Shown here in pieces: positions 34,976 to 46,888 of a stretch of DNA of 64,000 nt. Made by a program: the position numbers and the translations under genes. The stretch's first letter is position 1. Each line of letters starts with the position of its first letter. The notes under the pieces are model-generated. The model was not told the DNA's origin. It saw nothing but the letters and a program-made list of their open reading frames with translations, and made no database searches. Source of the stretch: Caenorhabditis remanei (Eukaryota > Nematoda > Chromadorea > Rhabditida > Rhabditidae); the NCBI RefSeq assembly GCF_010183535.1, contig NC_071331.1, positions 21,700,001-21,764,000 on the forward strand, read 5' to 3'.

Positions 34976-36716
34976 CTATAAACTCGAACATATCTTCTCA
35001 TAAATAGGCCGAACGTGTTCCAGTCCGTGAGCAGAAAGATGACCACCACGTGTGAAATAAGAGAATCCTTGATTATCGAAATACTGGAACGCATTCATTG
35101 TTTTGTTCCAGAATGCATCCACGTAATCGATTAATTCACATTTTGATCCACACTCTTTCTTTACTAATTCCGCATGACGACGACGTCCACGTTCGAATGA
35201 TGTCGGGTTGTAGAGGGATTTCTGAAAGAAAACATGTCAAAGATGAAACTTTTAACCGAACAAGTTTCACATTCACAATAATTGTTGAATTGTCTGATTC
35301 TATGAAATTTTTGCTTTTTCATTTGACTGGTTTTGAAATGCCCCGAAAGCAAAACCTGTCTTCTGTTTCATAACTTTTTTCATAAAGTTTTGAACCATCT
35401 ATTGCTGTTGGCTAACAAACTCACATTTATTTCCTCCATCGTCTTCTTTCCTTCCTTCATCTCTCTCGCGATATTCTGTATTTCATCTACATTTGTTCTT
35501 GGAAACGAGTCTAATATGAACAATTTCCTCTTGATATTCGGCAGAATTTGTTTCAATTGACTCTTCATTTCGATATAGATTGTATCATGCTCCAAGTCGT
35601 TCTCATTAGTGTCATATGGCTCACCAACCGCAAACCATCTGAAAAAAGAAACATTCCGAAATTGAAAGTGGTATTTCTACTCACCTTGTCAATAAGAAAG
35701 CGTAATCTGGCTGCGTTGTTTTTACGAAATCCACAAACACTGACAGTTCCGCAGGACATGTTGCAGCCCAACTGTCATCAAACTTTCCATTATCGATTTT
35801 CTTGTGTGGAGCAGCAAGAGGTTCGCAACCTGTTATAGTTTTTTATAAAGCGTCAAAGACACGCCAGTATACCTGTTATTTCATCGATTGAGATACTAGT
35901 GGCACGGTGTTTGCACTCTTGAATGATCATCTTGTGATGGTTTTTGACATAACTGTTTCCTGTCAGCAGTATTTTGAACTCAGTACCGTTTTCCTGAAAA
36001 AATGGAAACTGATCGAATTGGAACAGATTTGGAATTACCTGGAAATCAAACCACTTGTGATCTGGATATCGTCGGACACTATTCGGTTCCTGTAGCTCTG
36101 GACCGATATGATCGTGTTGATTCCAGTAAGCATTCATCCTTTCAGCATCATCTATAAAAAACCTCGTAGTTACCATTTCAGGTTGTCGTTTTATTTGTCT
36201 TGTAATGGACATTTGGATAATGTTCGTAGAAAATATCTAGAATACCCAAGAAAACGTTAAAAACTTAGAAGAAATGCTCACTAGAAAACTATTCGTTTCC
36301 TGACTACGTTTTCTGAATTCTGACGACATTGATTACTTCAATCTAGACTAGAAAATTGCTGTGTCCAGGATTTCACATTTGCCATAAAATCTTACCGAGT
36401 GTCATATTAGCTGTCATTTCATCCAATCTGGGATACTTTCTCTCTTTTGTTCTGAAATTAACTAAATTTTCAGATTATTTCGTACTTAACTCACAATGCA
36501 ACCTCTTCTTTCTTCTCCATACTCTTCTGGATTGCGTCCTGATTTGTACATGAAACTGTTGATAAGAACAACACCAGTACGAGAACAGTAATCACAGCAC
36601 TCGACTGTTTCAGGTACCACCTATAAGTGTTCAAATTAACAATTTTTGGTTTCACAAAAATAACATGAAACTTACTCATTTCGCTTCGTTTTAGTCAGTT
36701 TTGAGCCAACAGTCAT
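34976..36716 (-). CDS. Gene H: membrane-anchored SGNH-hydrolase-like protein
   Basis: Eight exons: 36716-36676, 36620-36495, 36451-36396, 36151-36039, 35993-35873, 35829-35685, 35638-35425 and 35221-34976, in phase, 353 residues. The 45-base intron 35994-36038 is in frame and could be retained, but it has a proper donor and TTTCAG. One hydrophobic span at about residues 20-37 suggests a signal anchor or signal peptide. The body resembles the C-terminal SGNH domain of nematode OAC-type acyltransferases: block I ILLTGNSY (Ser about 126), a GCEPL segment, and a final GGHLSAHGLEHV (His about 333). The usual Asp of the DxxH block is Arg (RGGH), so activity is doubtful. The multi-pass acyltransferase-3 part found in OAC proteins is absent. 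Family call by motif, moderate confidence. Confidence 0.75.
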
Positions 36717-37568
36717 GGTTAAGCTGAAATACACAATCTAACAATTTGCAAATAGGCCTGGAACGTTATTTTCCAAGAATTCTCGGTTCTCAAATATAAT
36801 AAAAATTTGCGCGAGAGAAGTATTGGAATTCGCGAAGCTTTTTTCATGAAGCACACTTCTAAACCGTGATACATAGTCTGTCATGATTTCCAAAAGACAA
36901 ATCGGAATCATTTCACCGATAGTATACAAAAGGGGTTGCATTCACACGTTTGCATATGTTAATCATAAAACAAAGCGAATATGACAACTCGGGTATGGTC
37001 AAGCAAGGTACAGTTATTTCTCTACAGTACTGATTTTAGTACTGAATTATTCGCACATCCCACTGGTTTGCGTGGTTGCCGGGCGATGAAGCAAAGAAGT
37101 AAAAGAAAAAATGAACAAAATATGAGAAAAGAATGAAAAGGAAAGAAGAGAGCTGACGATTCTTCCTCCTGAGGAGGCCGGTATTTATACCATTCTTGGA
37201 GGCGAGAGAGTATGGTCAGAGAAGAGAGTGCTCATGTGGGCGATGGGAACGGGGGTTTTATGTCTTATATTTTATGGGAATGGGAATTGAGGAAAATATG
37301 AATGATCAACACCAAAACTGATCAGGAATCATCTAAAAGATCAAGAAATCAAATCCATGAATTGACACTCCAGAGGGAAGAAAGGAAGTTAAATTTCTTG
37401 TGGTTAGATTTCCGTCATTCCATATTTTCGGAAATTTCTTTGTTGTGTGTTTTCCGATGTAGATCACAATGATTCGAAAAATTGAATTTTAGGACTTTTC
37501 CAAATGAAAAGTGGGTTTTCGGCGGTTGAAAAGTCCCAAAAATCCCAAAAACTCAAACTTTTCCACTC
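36717..37568. other. Spacer upstream of gene H
   Basis: Probable gene H promoter. Features: a perfect cctcctgaggagg palindrome (about 37166), tatttata at about 37181, purine-rich gaaaggaagagagctg tracts, and a cagtactgattttagtactg inverted pair (about 37025). No gene or MITE. Confidence 0.4.
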
Positions 37569-37788
37569 CGAACGTGGACGTCGTCGTCATGCGGAATTGG
37601 TGAAGAAAGAGTGTGGATCAAAATGTGAATTAATCGATTACGTGGATGCATTCTGGAACAAAACAATGAATGCGTTCCAGTATTTCGATAATCAAGGATT
37701 CTCTTATTTCACAAATGGTGGTCATCTTTCTCCTCACGGACTGGAACACGTTCGGCCTATTTATGAGAAGATATGTTTATCTATCTAG
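37569..37788 (+). pseudogene. Inverted copy of the last exon of gene H (SGNH fragment)
   Basis: From about 37569 the + strand encodes ERGRRRHAELVKKECGSKC and continues to YEKIC with only a few changes from gene H (TRGGHLSAHG becomes TNGGHLSPHG). It then breaks off at about 37772 directly into sequence from gene F intron (tatctatctagttttg). It has no catalytic Ser block and no upstream coding exons. Confidence 0.85.
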
Positions 37789-38528
37789 TTTTGAAACGTC
37801 CTGAAGCCGCACTTCTAACACTTTTGCATTCTTTCACTCCTATTTTTTCAGGTTTCGCCAGACTAAACAATCACTGGAATAATGAATCATTATCATCGTT
37901 TCATGAAATGTTGAGAGATAACAGCAGTAAATATGATATGCTTTTCTTCCATTCCTACACTATTCTCGATGCATTGGAACTGTCGAAAAATGATTCAAAT
38001 CAGATTTATGTGGTCATGCTCTATATAGATAGACTTTTGGAGGAGAAAGTTGAAGGGTTTGATCTACATCTTGAGACACTGCGAGACCTCAAAGAGAATG
38101 AATCATTCTTCCGGAATATGGTATTGCTGGGTGACTCGTATTATAAGACGAACGCATCGGAATACGAGGAAATCAAAAGAAAGTATTCTGGTGCTAGATC
38201 TGGTGCACTTTTCAATTATTTCGACTTACTTGGAACCTTTTATCAGAATAGATTCTCGTCGACTTGTGAAATAATTGAACGCGGCATTTCGCAGATCAAA
38301 AAGTTCAGTGACAACGAGTTTAATGCTCTGTTGAAGTTTGTGAAATTGGCAATGAATATCGACAGGAATGAACAGTATGTTGTTGCTACATCACTAGGCA
38401 AGTCGATGACAGATGAAGAATGTTCGGAACTATGGAATCACTGGAATCTGGAGGGAAAAAAGAAGGAAATGGTAGAAGTTGTTAAGGCGATGCATGACAA
38501 CTTTAATTTGAACTCATGTGGAATTTGA
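37773..38528 (+). pseudogene. Inverted, nearly identical copy of the gene F last exon
   Basis: From FARLNNHWNN to the stop the protein differs from gene F by only about three residues (for example SNE to SNQ, SDARSG to SGARSG, EGRKK to EGKKK). The intron acceptor and about 120 bases of 3' flank with AATAAA are also copied. The 5' exons with the signal peptide are missing. Low divergence means either a very recent event or gene conversion. If transcribed, it could make a leaderless or SGNH-fused protein. Confidence 0.85.
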
Positions 38529-38649
38529 ATAAGGAAATAGTTGGACTGACGGAGATTCGAATAAATATTTTGACAAAATAGCATTTTGAAGATTAATATA
38601 AAAATATACAAAAAATCACTTCATGCAAACATTAACCGGCCACGAATAT

Positions 38650-38945
38650 GAAATATTTAAAGTCAGAAAAGCGAGAGCTTCAACAAACAAATATAATCAT
38701 GCCTATGCAGGGTTTCACCACAAAAACTACAGAAACCCCTGTAAATCTGGTCGAGACCCAGAACACAGACGATATTCAGATTCAGCTCGTTAAGACGGTT
38801 CGAATGAGTATAATCATGACTAGGTTTGAAGCAATTTGGGTCTCGACACGATTTACGAGGGTTACTGTAGTTTTCGTGGTGGGACCCAAAGTGGTCGGAA
38901 CATAGGCTTGTGGGTACTTTTCTGAAAGCTCTTGCCGAGCTGATT
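38650..38945. repeat. ctttcag MITE pair downstream of the gene F copy
   Basis: Two arm variants: aatataatcatgcctatgca with ggtttcaccacaaaaactac, then a second ending gggtacttttctgaaagctc. Confidence 0.72.
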
Positions 38946-39397
38946 CCAAAAGTACCTCATTCGTCAGCCTCCTGTTAAAAATTACCAAGTTACACAGAAA
39001 ACTGTAAAAACTGAATATTCCAAAATTTTCGAAAGTCGATAGCTCAACTTGCGGACTGGTTTTAAGCTTAAAACAGAGCAAATGCTTTGATTTTGAGATT
39101 CCAGTGCTTTGCCATTTTTATATCCAAAAAGACCAAAAATTCCAAAAATTTGTGTCCCTGACATCGTAAACTTATTTTCTGACATCAAACTGCGAATAAA
39201 AGTTTTACAAGTTTAGTGGAAGAGTTTTTCCCACGCGAATTCCTTCCACCGTGTAGTCCTCTCGGACAAAATAAATTCTTTTTATCTGTCGATTCCTCGT
39301 TTTCCTGATGAAAAAATGAAAATGCGGCGTGAAACTGTCGGTCTAACTGGGGAATGGTTTTTTCGAACCACTGATAACTATCTTTTTTTTTCCCTTA

Positions 39398-39780
39398 ATG
39401 GCGTCACTCTCTCCAACTGCTAATGTTCCCACCGACAATTCACTGGATGCTCATGATGGTGCCACGATAATTCAATCGTAACCTATGCAAACGCGCTTTG
39501 TTGAGACTACATTTTGGTAATATTATTTGACGCCTAAATTGCAATTTTTTGATTTTTTTGTTTTTTTCAAAAAATTGGTTTTTCTCGATTATATTTATCC
39601 TTAAAACTATTTCTTGACAAAGTTTTTCAGTTTAAACAAAAAAATTTAGGTAAGCGATTTTTCTCAAAAGAGCGCGTTTGCATAGGTTCACTTTGAATTA
39701 TCGTGTGGTGCTTCTCCTGTTCTTTCTTCTCATTCCTCATCGATTTTGCCCCCGGGTTTTTTCTGCGGAATACCCTATTT
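39398..39780 (+). pseudogene. Inverted copy of gene I, interrupted by a MITE
   Basis: ATG at 39398 gives MASLSPTANVPTDNSLDAHD as in gene I. The frame is broken after DGA by a 243-base palindrome (39463-39705), then resumes with diverged sequence. Upstream, 39240-39397 matches the region 5' of gene I, less about 130 bases. Confidence 0.8.
39463..39705. mobile_element. Palindromic MITE inside the gene I copy
   Basis: Inverted ends CACGATAATTCAA and TTGAATTATCGTG, arms extending through cctatgcaaacgcg. Flanked by TGGTGC on both sides (39457-39462, 39706-39711). Non-coding. Confidence 0.8.
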
Positions 39781-39879
39781 TCTACTAGATTTCATCAAAT
39801 TTCGATGTTTTGAACAAGAAACGTAATTTATTTTAGCATTTAACTATTTTAAAAATCAAAATTCAATTTTTTCTGCGAA

Positions 39880-40290
39880 AAATGACTTTTCTGTGCGAAT
39901 TTTGAGGAAAAACGCAATTTTTCGCTGTGTAATAACACTAAAATGTATTTTCGTATAGTGTTAACTGTATTTTTTCACTCAAAAAGCACAAAAACCGTTA
40001 GAAATCACAGATTTTTAACGAAAAATGAGAAAAAAAAAACTGAAAATTCGAAATTCCCTCTATTCTCACCTAGTACGGCACTCCGTTATCCCGCCGACGC
40101 GTGTTGTTTAGCCAAAATATTTTCATTTATTTTTAGCCGTTTTTCCTCATTTTTTGCTGAAAATCTGTGATTTTTGACGGTTTTTGTGGTTTTTTTTTTG
40201 AATTTTGGGTTGAAAAAAAGGAAAAATATTACGAAATTATATATTTTCGTGTTGTTTTACGGCTATAAACGTCGGAAAAGTTTATTTTCA
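39880..40290. repeat. Dispersed repeat, inverted relative of 58890-59300
   Basis: Shared blocks in inverse order: taacactaaaatgtattttc, ctcacctagtacggcactccg, gttatcccgccg and attttcgtgttgttttacgg. Internal palindromes around ctgaaaatctgtgattttt. No coding content. Confidence 0.78.
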
Positions 40291-40464
40291 TCGAAATAAA
40301 TGAGTTTTATGCAAAGCTCAATCGTAAGCATAAACCAATCCCTCAACCACAAATATTTCTGTTGAAAACCTCAAAATTGAATGGAAAATGTTTACTCATA
40401 GAAAGAGAAAATAGGGGTACTATTTTAAGAGAATTCGAGTACCGAAACAATAAGAAAAAAGTAA

Positions 40465-43400
40465 TTATTCTTTACAATAACACAACGGTGTATAATGAGT
40501 CTTCTTGGTACAATAAGTAGTCGTCCCATATCTATCCACTCTTTCGATTGCTCCAAATTCCAGTTTTCCAGTCTCGTTATCCGTCACTAAAGTCTCGAAA
40601 ATTGCAGGCTGCTTTGTCTTTACGACAATTTTATAAGTGGCTTTCGCACCGTTTAACGAGATGATACTGAGAGCGGTGACCTGAAAATAAGGGACATCGG
40701 GATACACAGACACACAGACAGACAGACCTTATCAAACTCATATTTATGGCATTGTGACGTCACATTAAACTCTTCAAGTGTATCATGAACATAGGTGATG
40801 AGCGCGGTAGCCAGACGGTTGCTCAATTTAGTGCTGCAAATAACTTGTTGTCGGTTTGTCCGGATGTCTAGTACAGTACCGTCTAAAAGGCTTGGCTGTT
40901 TTCAGTTGAAAATTACCAACTTTGAGAGTGTGTCATGGTTATACTTATTGTCCCATCAAGTATATTTTAATGAATTATACAAAGCAAAGGTAGAGCTTCA
41001 TTTTTGTAGTTGACAACTTTTTTGTAGAGACAATGTCTAGAGAGTTATAGTCATTTTAAGACGACAGCTCAAAAATTGCATGATTTGAGGGAGAAATAAC
41101 TTTGTCGATATGTCACTTGCTAGGGAGTACTCGTACAAAAAAGTTGCCAACTACAAAAATGAAGATCTACCTTTGTTTGGTATAATTCATTAAAATAATA
41201 CTTGATAGGACAATCTGTATTACCATGACACCCTCTGAAAGTTGGTCAATTTCCACTGACAACGGCCAAAGTTTCCAACCTTATGGACGGTACTGTAGGT
41301 TTGTCCTGATGACTCACTCGTATTTCATGTCAATCGACTTAGACTTGCACATACAGTATTCCTGGATAATTGGAAGAGTCTCACAATTTCTCGGAGTCAA
41401 CGGTTGCTCGCGGAGCAAAGAGTGTCCTTTTTCACCCGGGATTTTTAGAAGGGTAGTGTTAGAAAATTGTGAGGATGGCTGGTACTGAAAAAGTAACTAT
41501 ATTGTTGGATTCAAAAAATGATAGCCACAAACTTTTACAATATCCAGCAAGGTGGCTCGTAGGTCATAATGCGTCTGAAGTCGTTCGGAATTTTTGGATA
41601 AAACTTCTAGAATTCCATTATCCCGATACTTTTTAGGCACCGACATCATGAACGCTGGGTTATGATGCTCCAAGTTTCCAATTTCACTCGCATAGAATTC
41701 AGTAGTCCCACTACGCCATCCATGATCTGCCATCAGAACGACAAATGCGTTGTCAAACTGCAAAAGTGAAAAAATAAGTATTGATTACATAAATGGTTAT
41801 TTCATTACCATTTCAGAGTTGCCCTGTAAAAACTCGAGCAAAGGTTTGTCCAATCGATCAGCGCCCATCAAAAAGTTATGTGCCAAGTGGACAGACCAGT
41901 ACCACACAAATTTTGGACGGTCTGCAATAATTTCTAATTACGCAGAGTAATTATGATTGGTGGATATTGCTATGAAGGTAGTTCTGGAATTCAAGGCGAA
42001 AAAACTTTTCTTTTGATTTCAGACGGAAAAATCAATTTATATGGTGAAAATAGCGTAAAAATGAGATTTGTAGTGTAAAACTACTGAAAATCCTCATTTC
42101 AAACCCGAAAATCACACAATTCAAAAAATTAAAATACGAATGTTCACCGCCGCGAAAAGACGAAAATGAAAAACTTATTTTACCTTTGTAAATTTCTGTA
42201 AACTGCTCAAAAAACTCCAGCGCTGCTGAATAAGATTCTCGACACGATATCCGTCCCCGCAAGTGTTCTTTTGTAATGTATAAGTCTGTTTTCTCGAAAA
42301 TTTTGACAAATGGAAAAAACGTGTGGGCCGAGTGATAGTTTTGGAATCCCTTGCAGTCCGGATTGGCCCAAAGAGTTTGGTAAAACCAGTCATCGATGTA
42401 ATTAGTCTGTAAAAAAATTCCGAAATGAATCTGTGAGAATTTTGAATCTGAACCTACCATATACCCTGCATCCGTGAAATCCTTGAACATATTTGGCTTA
42501 TCATCCATATAATGATGACAATACTCATCTTCACTCCAATCCACTTCAATTTCTCTACCACCTTGCATAGTTCCCGCTTCTACTTGTTTTCCTGAAATAA
42601 AACGATTCCAATAGAGCGCACTTGCACCAAACCTACCAAACCAAAGAGGTACTGCATTAACCTGACTACGCGAAGCCACTTGACTATACGATGGAAAATC
42701 AACGGCCTGGAATTGTTCTGTCATAAATTTCACAGTTTTCGCCAAGGATCGTTTCATCATACGAGACGACAGAGAATCGACAAGAATCACAAATACATCC
42801 GGAACGCCCTTCTTAATGACTTTTGGAGGTTTTTCTAAAATTTGAGTGTGGATATATCCATAAACTTCTCGATCATTCTCCCAACACGCGGCTTCCAGAA
42901 ATTCACAGTCGGTGGGTCCCGGTGGAAACCAATCGGATATTAAGAAAGGACCGGTGAGCACAGGGAGCTCATAGCACCTGAAAGAGACAGAGGGTTATAG
43001 AAAGTTCATATGAAGCATCTGCGCTCTACAAGAATTTGATAACTTTTACTTTTATCAAGAATTTTGATAATTTGTCTGAGCGGCGACTCAGCCTGCCAAA
43101 TGGTGTGCAAACGCGCTTCACTAGACTTCTGGTTTCGCGGGAAAACAATTTGAATTCATACATACCTTGCCTTACAACTCCTTCCCTCCTTTTCCTGAGT
43201 TACCCGCCATGATCCATTCGTGTATTCCGTCAGAGGTTTCAAATTCGGATCACAGCCAATAGTATCGTCATGTGGGATGAAATATGGCTTCTCGGATTCA
43301 TCGTATAGATCAAATATTGGTACGGTGCAGCCATCATTGAAGATTTGATTCGTGTAGTTATTGGAACTGGATTCGTTGGTGAAAATTGGAAGGATCTGGT

Positions 43401-44358
43401 TGAGGACGGGCGGGACGGACACTAAAAGATAATTTATTGGGAAAAAAGCATCAGCAAAAGACAAAAAATTTTCAAATTTTCAAGGAACCTTTTAAGTGGT
43501 CCCTAATGCAATCAAAAACGACATATACAGGTCGAAAGAGCATGTTTCAAAACCGATAAGTCAACTTTCAAAAGTTGCTCACGTGACCTGTAAGTATCTG
43601 AAATTTCCATCTGAAAATTGACCATTTTTATCATTGATTTACAGCATCTCTCCGTCTCGCTTCCTTCTCTTATCACCGTGGGTCGGATGGCGCAGGCGGT
43701 TAGCGTATAGGAAATGAGGAAAATTATGCACTGTTTTTGGAAGCAAAACTTACAAAAATAACAATAATTGTGTTTTATGATAGCTTCCAAAAGCATTTTT
43801 TTATTGCAAAAATCAAACCAAAAAAAAGTAAAAAAATGAGCAAGGCGTCGAACCAGTGCACAGCGCTCCTCCACCTGCGCACTAACCGCCTGCGCCATCC
43901 GACCACGGTTCGATAGCGTCGACGAAGTCTTTATAAGGGTGATAGGAGGAGGAGGAGACGAGAAGGGGAGATGCAGTAAATCAATGGTAAAGTTAATACA
44001 TTTTCAGATGGAAATTTCAGATACTTACAGGTCACGTAAGCAACTTTTGAAAATTGATTCATAGGTTTTCAAACATTCTCTTTCGACCTGTATAGATTGT
44101 TTTTGCTGAAATTCAGGACCACTTCCCTTGTAAGCTTGAAGGTTTTAGTCCGAAAATTTAAATTTCTAGACACCCGAATCGTCGGAAATTAATAAAAAAG
44201 TACCGGTTTCATGCTTAGTGCTCCTCCAATTGATTGCCATGTATAAAACCATAAAGCTTGCAACAGAGAACGCAAAAATCAGGTAGGATAAGGATTTTCT
44301 GGAAAATTCTCAATTCTTTCCTTTTTTCCATTTATTTTTAAAACCTACATATTAGCAT
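40465..44358 (-). CDS. Gene J: DUF229 (sulfatase/phosphatase-fold) type II membrane protein
   Basis: Eleven exons: 44358-44345, 44298-44204, 43421-43166, 42977-42637, 42591-42458, 42406-42184, 41921-41809, 41757-41533, 41484-41318, 40833-40728 and 40680-40465, in phase, 629 residues. The first two exons give MLICRKSLSYLIFAFSVASF, a signal-anchor; this start is inferred from phase and hydrophobicity and is the weakest part. Core motifs fit the nematode-expanded DUF229 family of alkaline-phosphatase-like fold: DVFVILVDSLSSR, KQVEAGT, a WYWSVHLAHN block and VVLMADHGWR. Predicted extracellular or lumenal hydrolase-like domain; substrate unknown. The C-terminal part is Cys-containing and ends CYCKE. 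The first long intron contains a tRNA-like palindrome (43480-44130), and another intron contains a MITE. Confidence 0.88.
40873..41298. repeat. GGTACTGTA-type MITE, gene J intron
   Basis: Inverted ends TACAGTACCGTC and GACGGTACTGTA, TA at both edges, with ctgttttcagttgaaaatta and complementary ccatgacaccctctgaaag arms. Clearest copy of this Tc1/mariner-like family. Confidence 0.82.
43480..44130. mobile_element. Palindromic element with tRNA-like arms, gene J intron 2
   Basis: The outer arms (ggaaccttttaagtggtccc and ggaccacttcccttg) and the inner tcgaaagagcatgtttcaaa match the arms of 8737-11558. The right arm holds a tRNA-like unit on the minus strand (43912-43845): A box TGGCGCAGGCGG, B box GGTTCGACGCC, then a T7 run. 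The left arm has only the A-box half (43687-43710). Confidence 0.8.
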
Positions 44359-44784
44359 GTCGGCGGGAATTCCAATACTTGAAAACTCTTGGTTCTAAAA
44401 AATGGAATTATGTAAGTACGCTCTACTGATAACTTACCTCTACCACCTGAATCCTCATAATCGAGCAGCAATCTTGTGCTTTCCTTTTCGTCGTGAAGAG
44501 CCATTCCGATGGGAACTCAAACTGAATTTTCTACTCGACTCGTGTCATCGAAATCCACCACGTGGCGTTTTCGGCTGGTTGCAATGTGGAAAGGTCAAAT
44601 TCACGGCAGAAATTTTTGTTTCGAAAAACTTTTTTGAAATTTTTTTCAAGAAACGTGAAGCCAATTTTTCCACGATTTAATTCAATTATTTTATTTTTTG
44701 CACTGAAAATTCAGTATTTTTAGGTGTTTTTTCAAAAAAAAAATTTATCGGCCCTCCCGTTTTCTCGGCTCAAAAGGAGTTTTC

Positions 44785-44877
44785 GTGAAAAAGTTTTCCC
44801 ACGCGAATTTCTTTCACCGTGTAGTCCTCTCGGACAAAGTCCTTTCTCGATTCCTCGATTGCTCGCTTTTGTTCAAC
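44785..44877 (-). pseudogene. Unidentified coding-like fragment, present twice
   Basis: The minus strand reads AIEESRKDFVREDYTVKEI, then RVGKLFHENSF and a stop. A diverged copy at about 39205-39300 keeps REDYTV and IRVGK. No family recognised. It abuts the copied gene J exon. Confidence 0.4.
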
Positions 44878-45480
44878 ATCGATGACTGGTTTTACCAAAC
44901 TCTTTGGGCCAATCCGGACTGCAAGGGATTCCAAAACTATCACTCGGCCCACACGTTTTTTCCATTTGTCAAAATTTTCGAGAAAACAGACTTATACATT
45001 ACAAAAGAACACTTGCGGGGACGGATATCGTGTCGAGAATCTTATTCAGCAGCGCTGGAGTTTTTTGAGCAGTTTACAGAAATTTACAAAGGTAAAATAA
45101 GTGAATTTTCAAAAAGTGTGCGTTTTCGCGTGACGACTGTTCACCGTCACGAAAAAATGCAGAATTGGTGAATTTTCACCGTTTTTAGTGAAAAAGGGAA
45201 GAAATCGTTGAAATAATATGTGAATATCATTTTCAAGTAAAAATTGAATTTCTATACTTTAAAATGAAAAAAGAATATCAGTTTTTCAATTTCATCAAAA
45301 CACTACGCACCTTTTCGCGGCGGTGAACATTCGTATTTTAATTTTTTGAATTGTGTGACTTTCGGGTTTAAAATGACGGATTTTCAGAAGTTTCACACTA
45401 AAAATCTCATTTTTTACGCTATTTTCATCATATAAATCAATTTTCCCGTCTGAAACAAAAAAAAGTTTTTTCGCCTCGTA
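44878..45480 (+). pseudogene. Inverted copy of gene J exon 6 and its following intron
   Basis: From IDDWFYQTLWANPDCKG to EIYKG the + strand is essentially identical to gene J exon 6, and the downstream intron sequence (gtaaaataag, cgcggcggtgaacattcg, attcccagaattacc-like end) is copied with internal rearrangement. No other gene J exon is present, so it cannot make the enzyme. Confidence 0.85.
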
Positions 45481-45514
45481 TTCCAGAATTACCTTCCTCA
45501 CACTCTACATTCAG

Positions 45515-45715
45515 ATTCAGAAACACACACGATATTCAGATTCAGCTCGTTGAGACGGTTCGAATGAGTATAATCATGACTAGGTTTGAAGCAATTTGGG
45601 TCTCGACACGATTTACGAGGGTTACTGTAGTTTTCGTGTCGAGACCCAAAATGCTCAGAATATAGGCTTGTGGGTACTTTTCTGAAAGCTCACAATCCGC
45701 TGAATTCGAAATTGC
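45515..45715. repeat. ctttcag MITE
   Basis: Arms cgaatgagtataatcatgac and gggtacttttctgaaagctc around gggttactgtagttttcgtg. Confidence 0.75.
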
Positions 45716-46888
45716 AACTTTCATAAAAAAAAGTGTCAAAACTGACCGAGTTACAGTAGGAAATGTGAAAAATAGATTTTCAATTAATTCGAAAATTTTC
45801 GAAATTCTATAACTTGATCAGTTTTTGCTGGTTTCGGCTGATTTTAGACTCAAAAGATGGGGAAATAATTAAATTTTTAAAAAAGTACAAACTAATGATT
45901 CAGCTGGAAACTCAATACTTGTTACCAAAATGCCCAATTTCCATTATTTTACTCCTCAAAATTGGTTTTCGACCAGTATATTTTCAGATGTAGATCACAA
46001 AGATTCGAAAAATTGAATCTGCCTATCCGCATATTTTCACCTGTAGTATCCTTTTTTGGCTCTGAAATCGCTGAAAAATCACAATGAAACCTCGGAAAAT
46101 GACAAATTACTATGGAATTTCATGATTAAATTCAAATTATAGCGACGAGAAGAGAGAGAGAGAGAGAGAGAGAAACAAAAATTGAATCTTAGAAGAATTA
46201 CAGTAATCGAAGCAAAGAAAAGTATCAGTAATACAGTTGAAAATATGGATTTTCAGGCTTAAAAATGGGGTTTTCAGTGGAAGAAATAGAAAATTCACTG
46301 ATTTTTGGACTAAAAATTGGGATATTTTTGATAATTATGAGGAAGCAATTATCGATCGATTCGGGACGGAAAACTGGGAAATTTGAGAAAAAAGATTTGG
46401 TGGTGGGAGTGGTGGAGGGATTTTCAAAGATTTTTTTGAGTGGGAATAATCCATTTTTGATCTGGAAATCGATTTTTTCAAGCAGAAAGTTAATTTTCCA
46501 GCTAAAAAACCGATTTGCAATGCTGAAATTGAGTTTCGAAGCAATTTTCAGCTAAAAATTCAATTCTCCGACCAGAAAGTCAACTTTCCAGCTGAAAAAT
46601 TGATTAAAAAATAATAATTTTTCAGTCAGAATATTGTTGTTTGACTCAAAAAATCATTTTCGGACCAGAATGTCAGTTTTAAAGCTGGATATTCGAATTT
46701 TTAGTGATTTTTGTCTCCAAAAGTCAATTTTCAGCTTAAAAAATCCGATTTTCAGTCGAAATATCACATTTTCGACCTCAAAAAGTTGATTTTCCACTCG
46801 AAAACCCCTAAAAATCCTCAAAAAAACAATAAAAAATCGAATAAAATAACAAGAAAAGGGAGTAAATTGAGTAGAGATGTCCATTCTT
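45716..46888. other. Spacer between the gene J copy and gene K
   Basis: It holds a (GA)n microsatellite (46148-46173) and then AT-rich DNA with repeated attttcagctaaaaa units, much like gene K introns. No gene is seen. Confidence 0.55.
46148..46173. repeat. (GA)n microsatellite
   Basis: About 13 uninterrupted GA/AG units. Confidence 0.95.

Noticed and set aside
34326..36716. Genes H and I as an operon
   Set aside because: Spacing of about 350 bases is a little long, no SL2-type intercistronic signal is clear, and gene I may be incomplete.
28000..45500. Calling the inverted copies retrogenes
   Set aside because: The copies include introns, acceptors and 3' flank, so they are DNA-level duplications.
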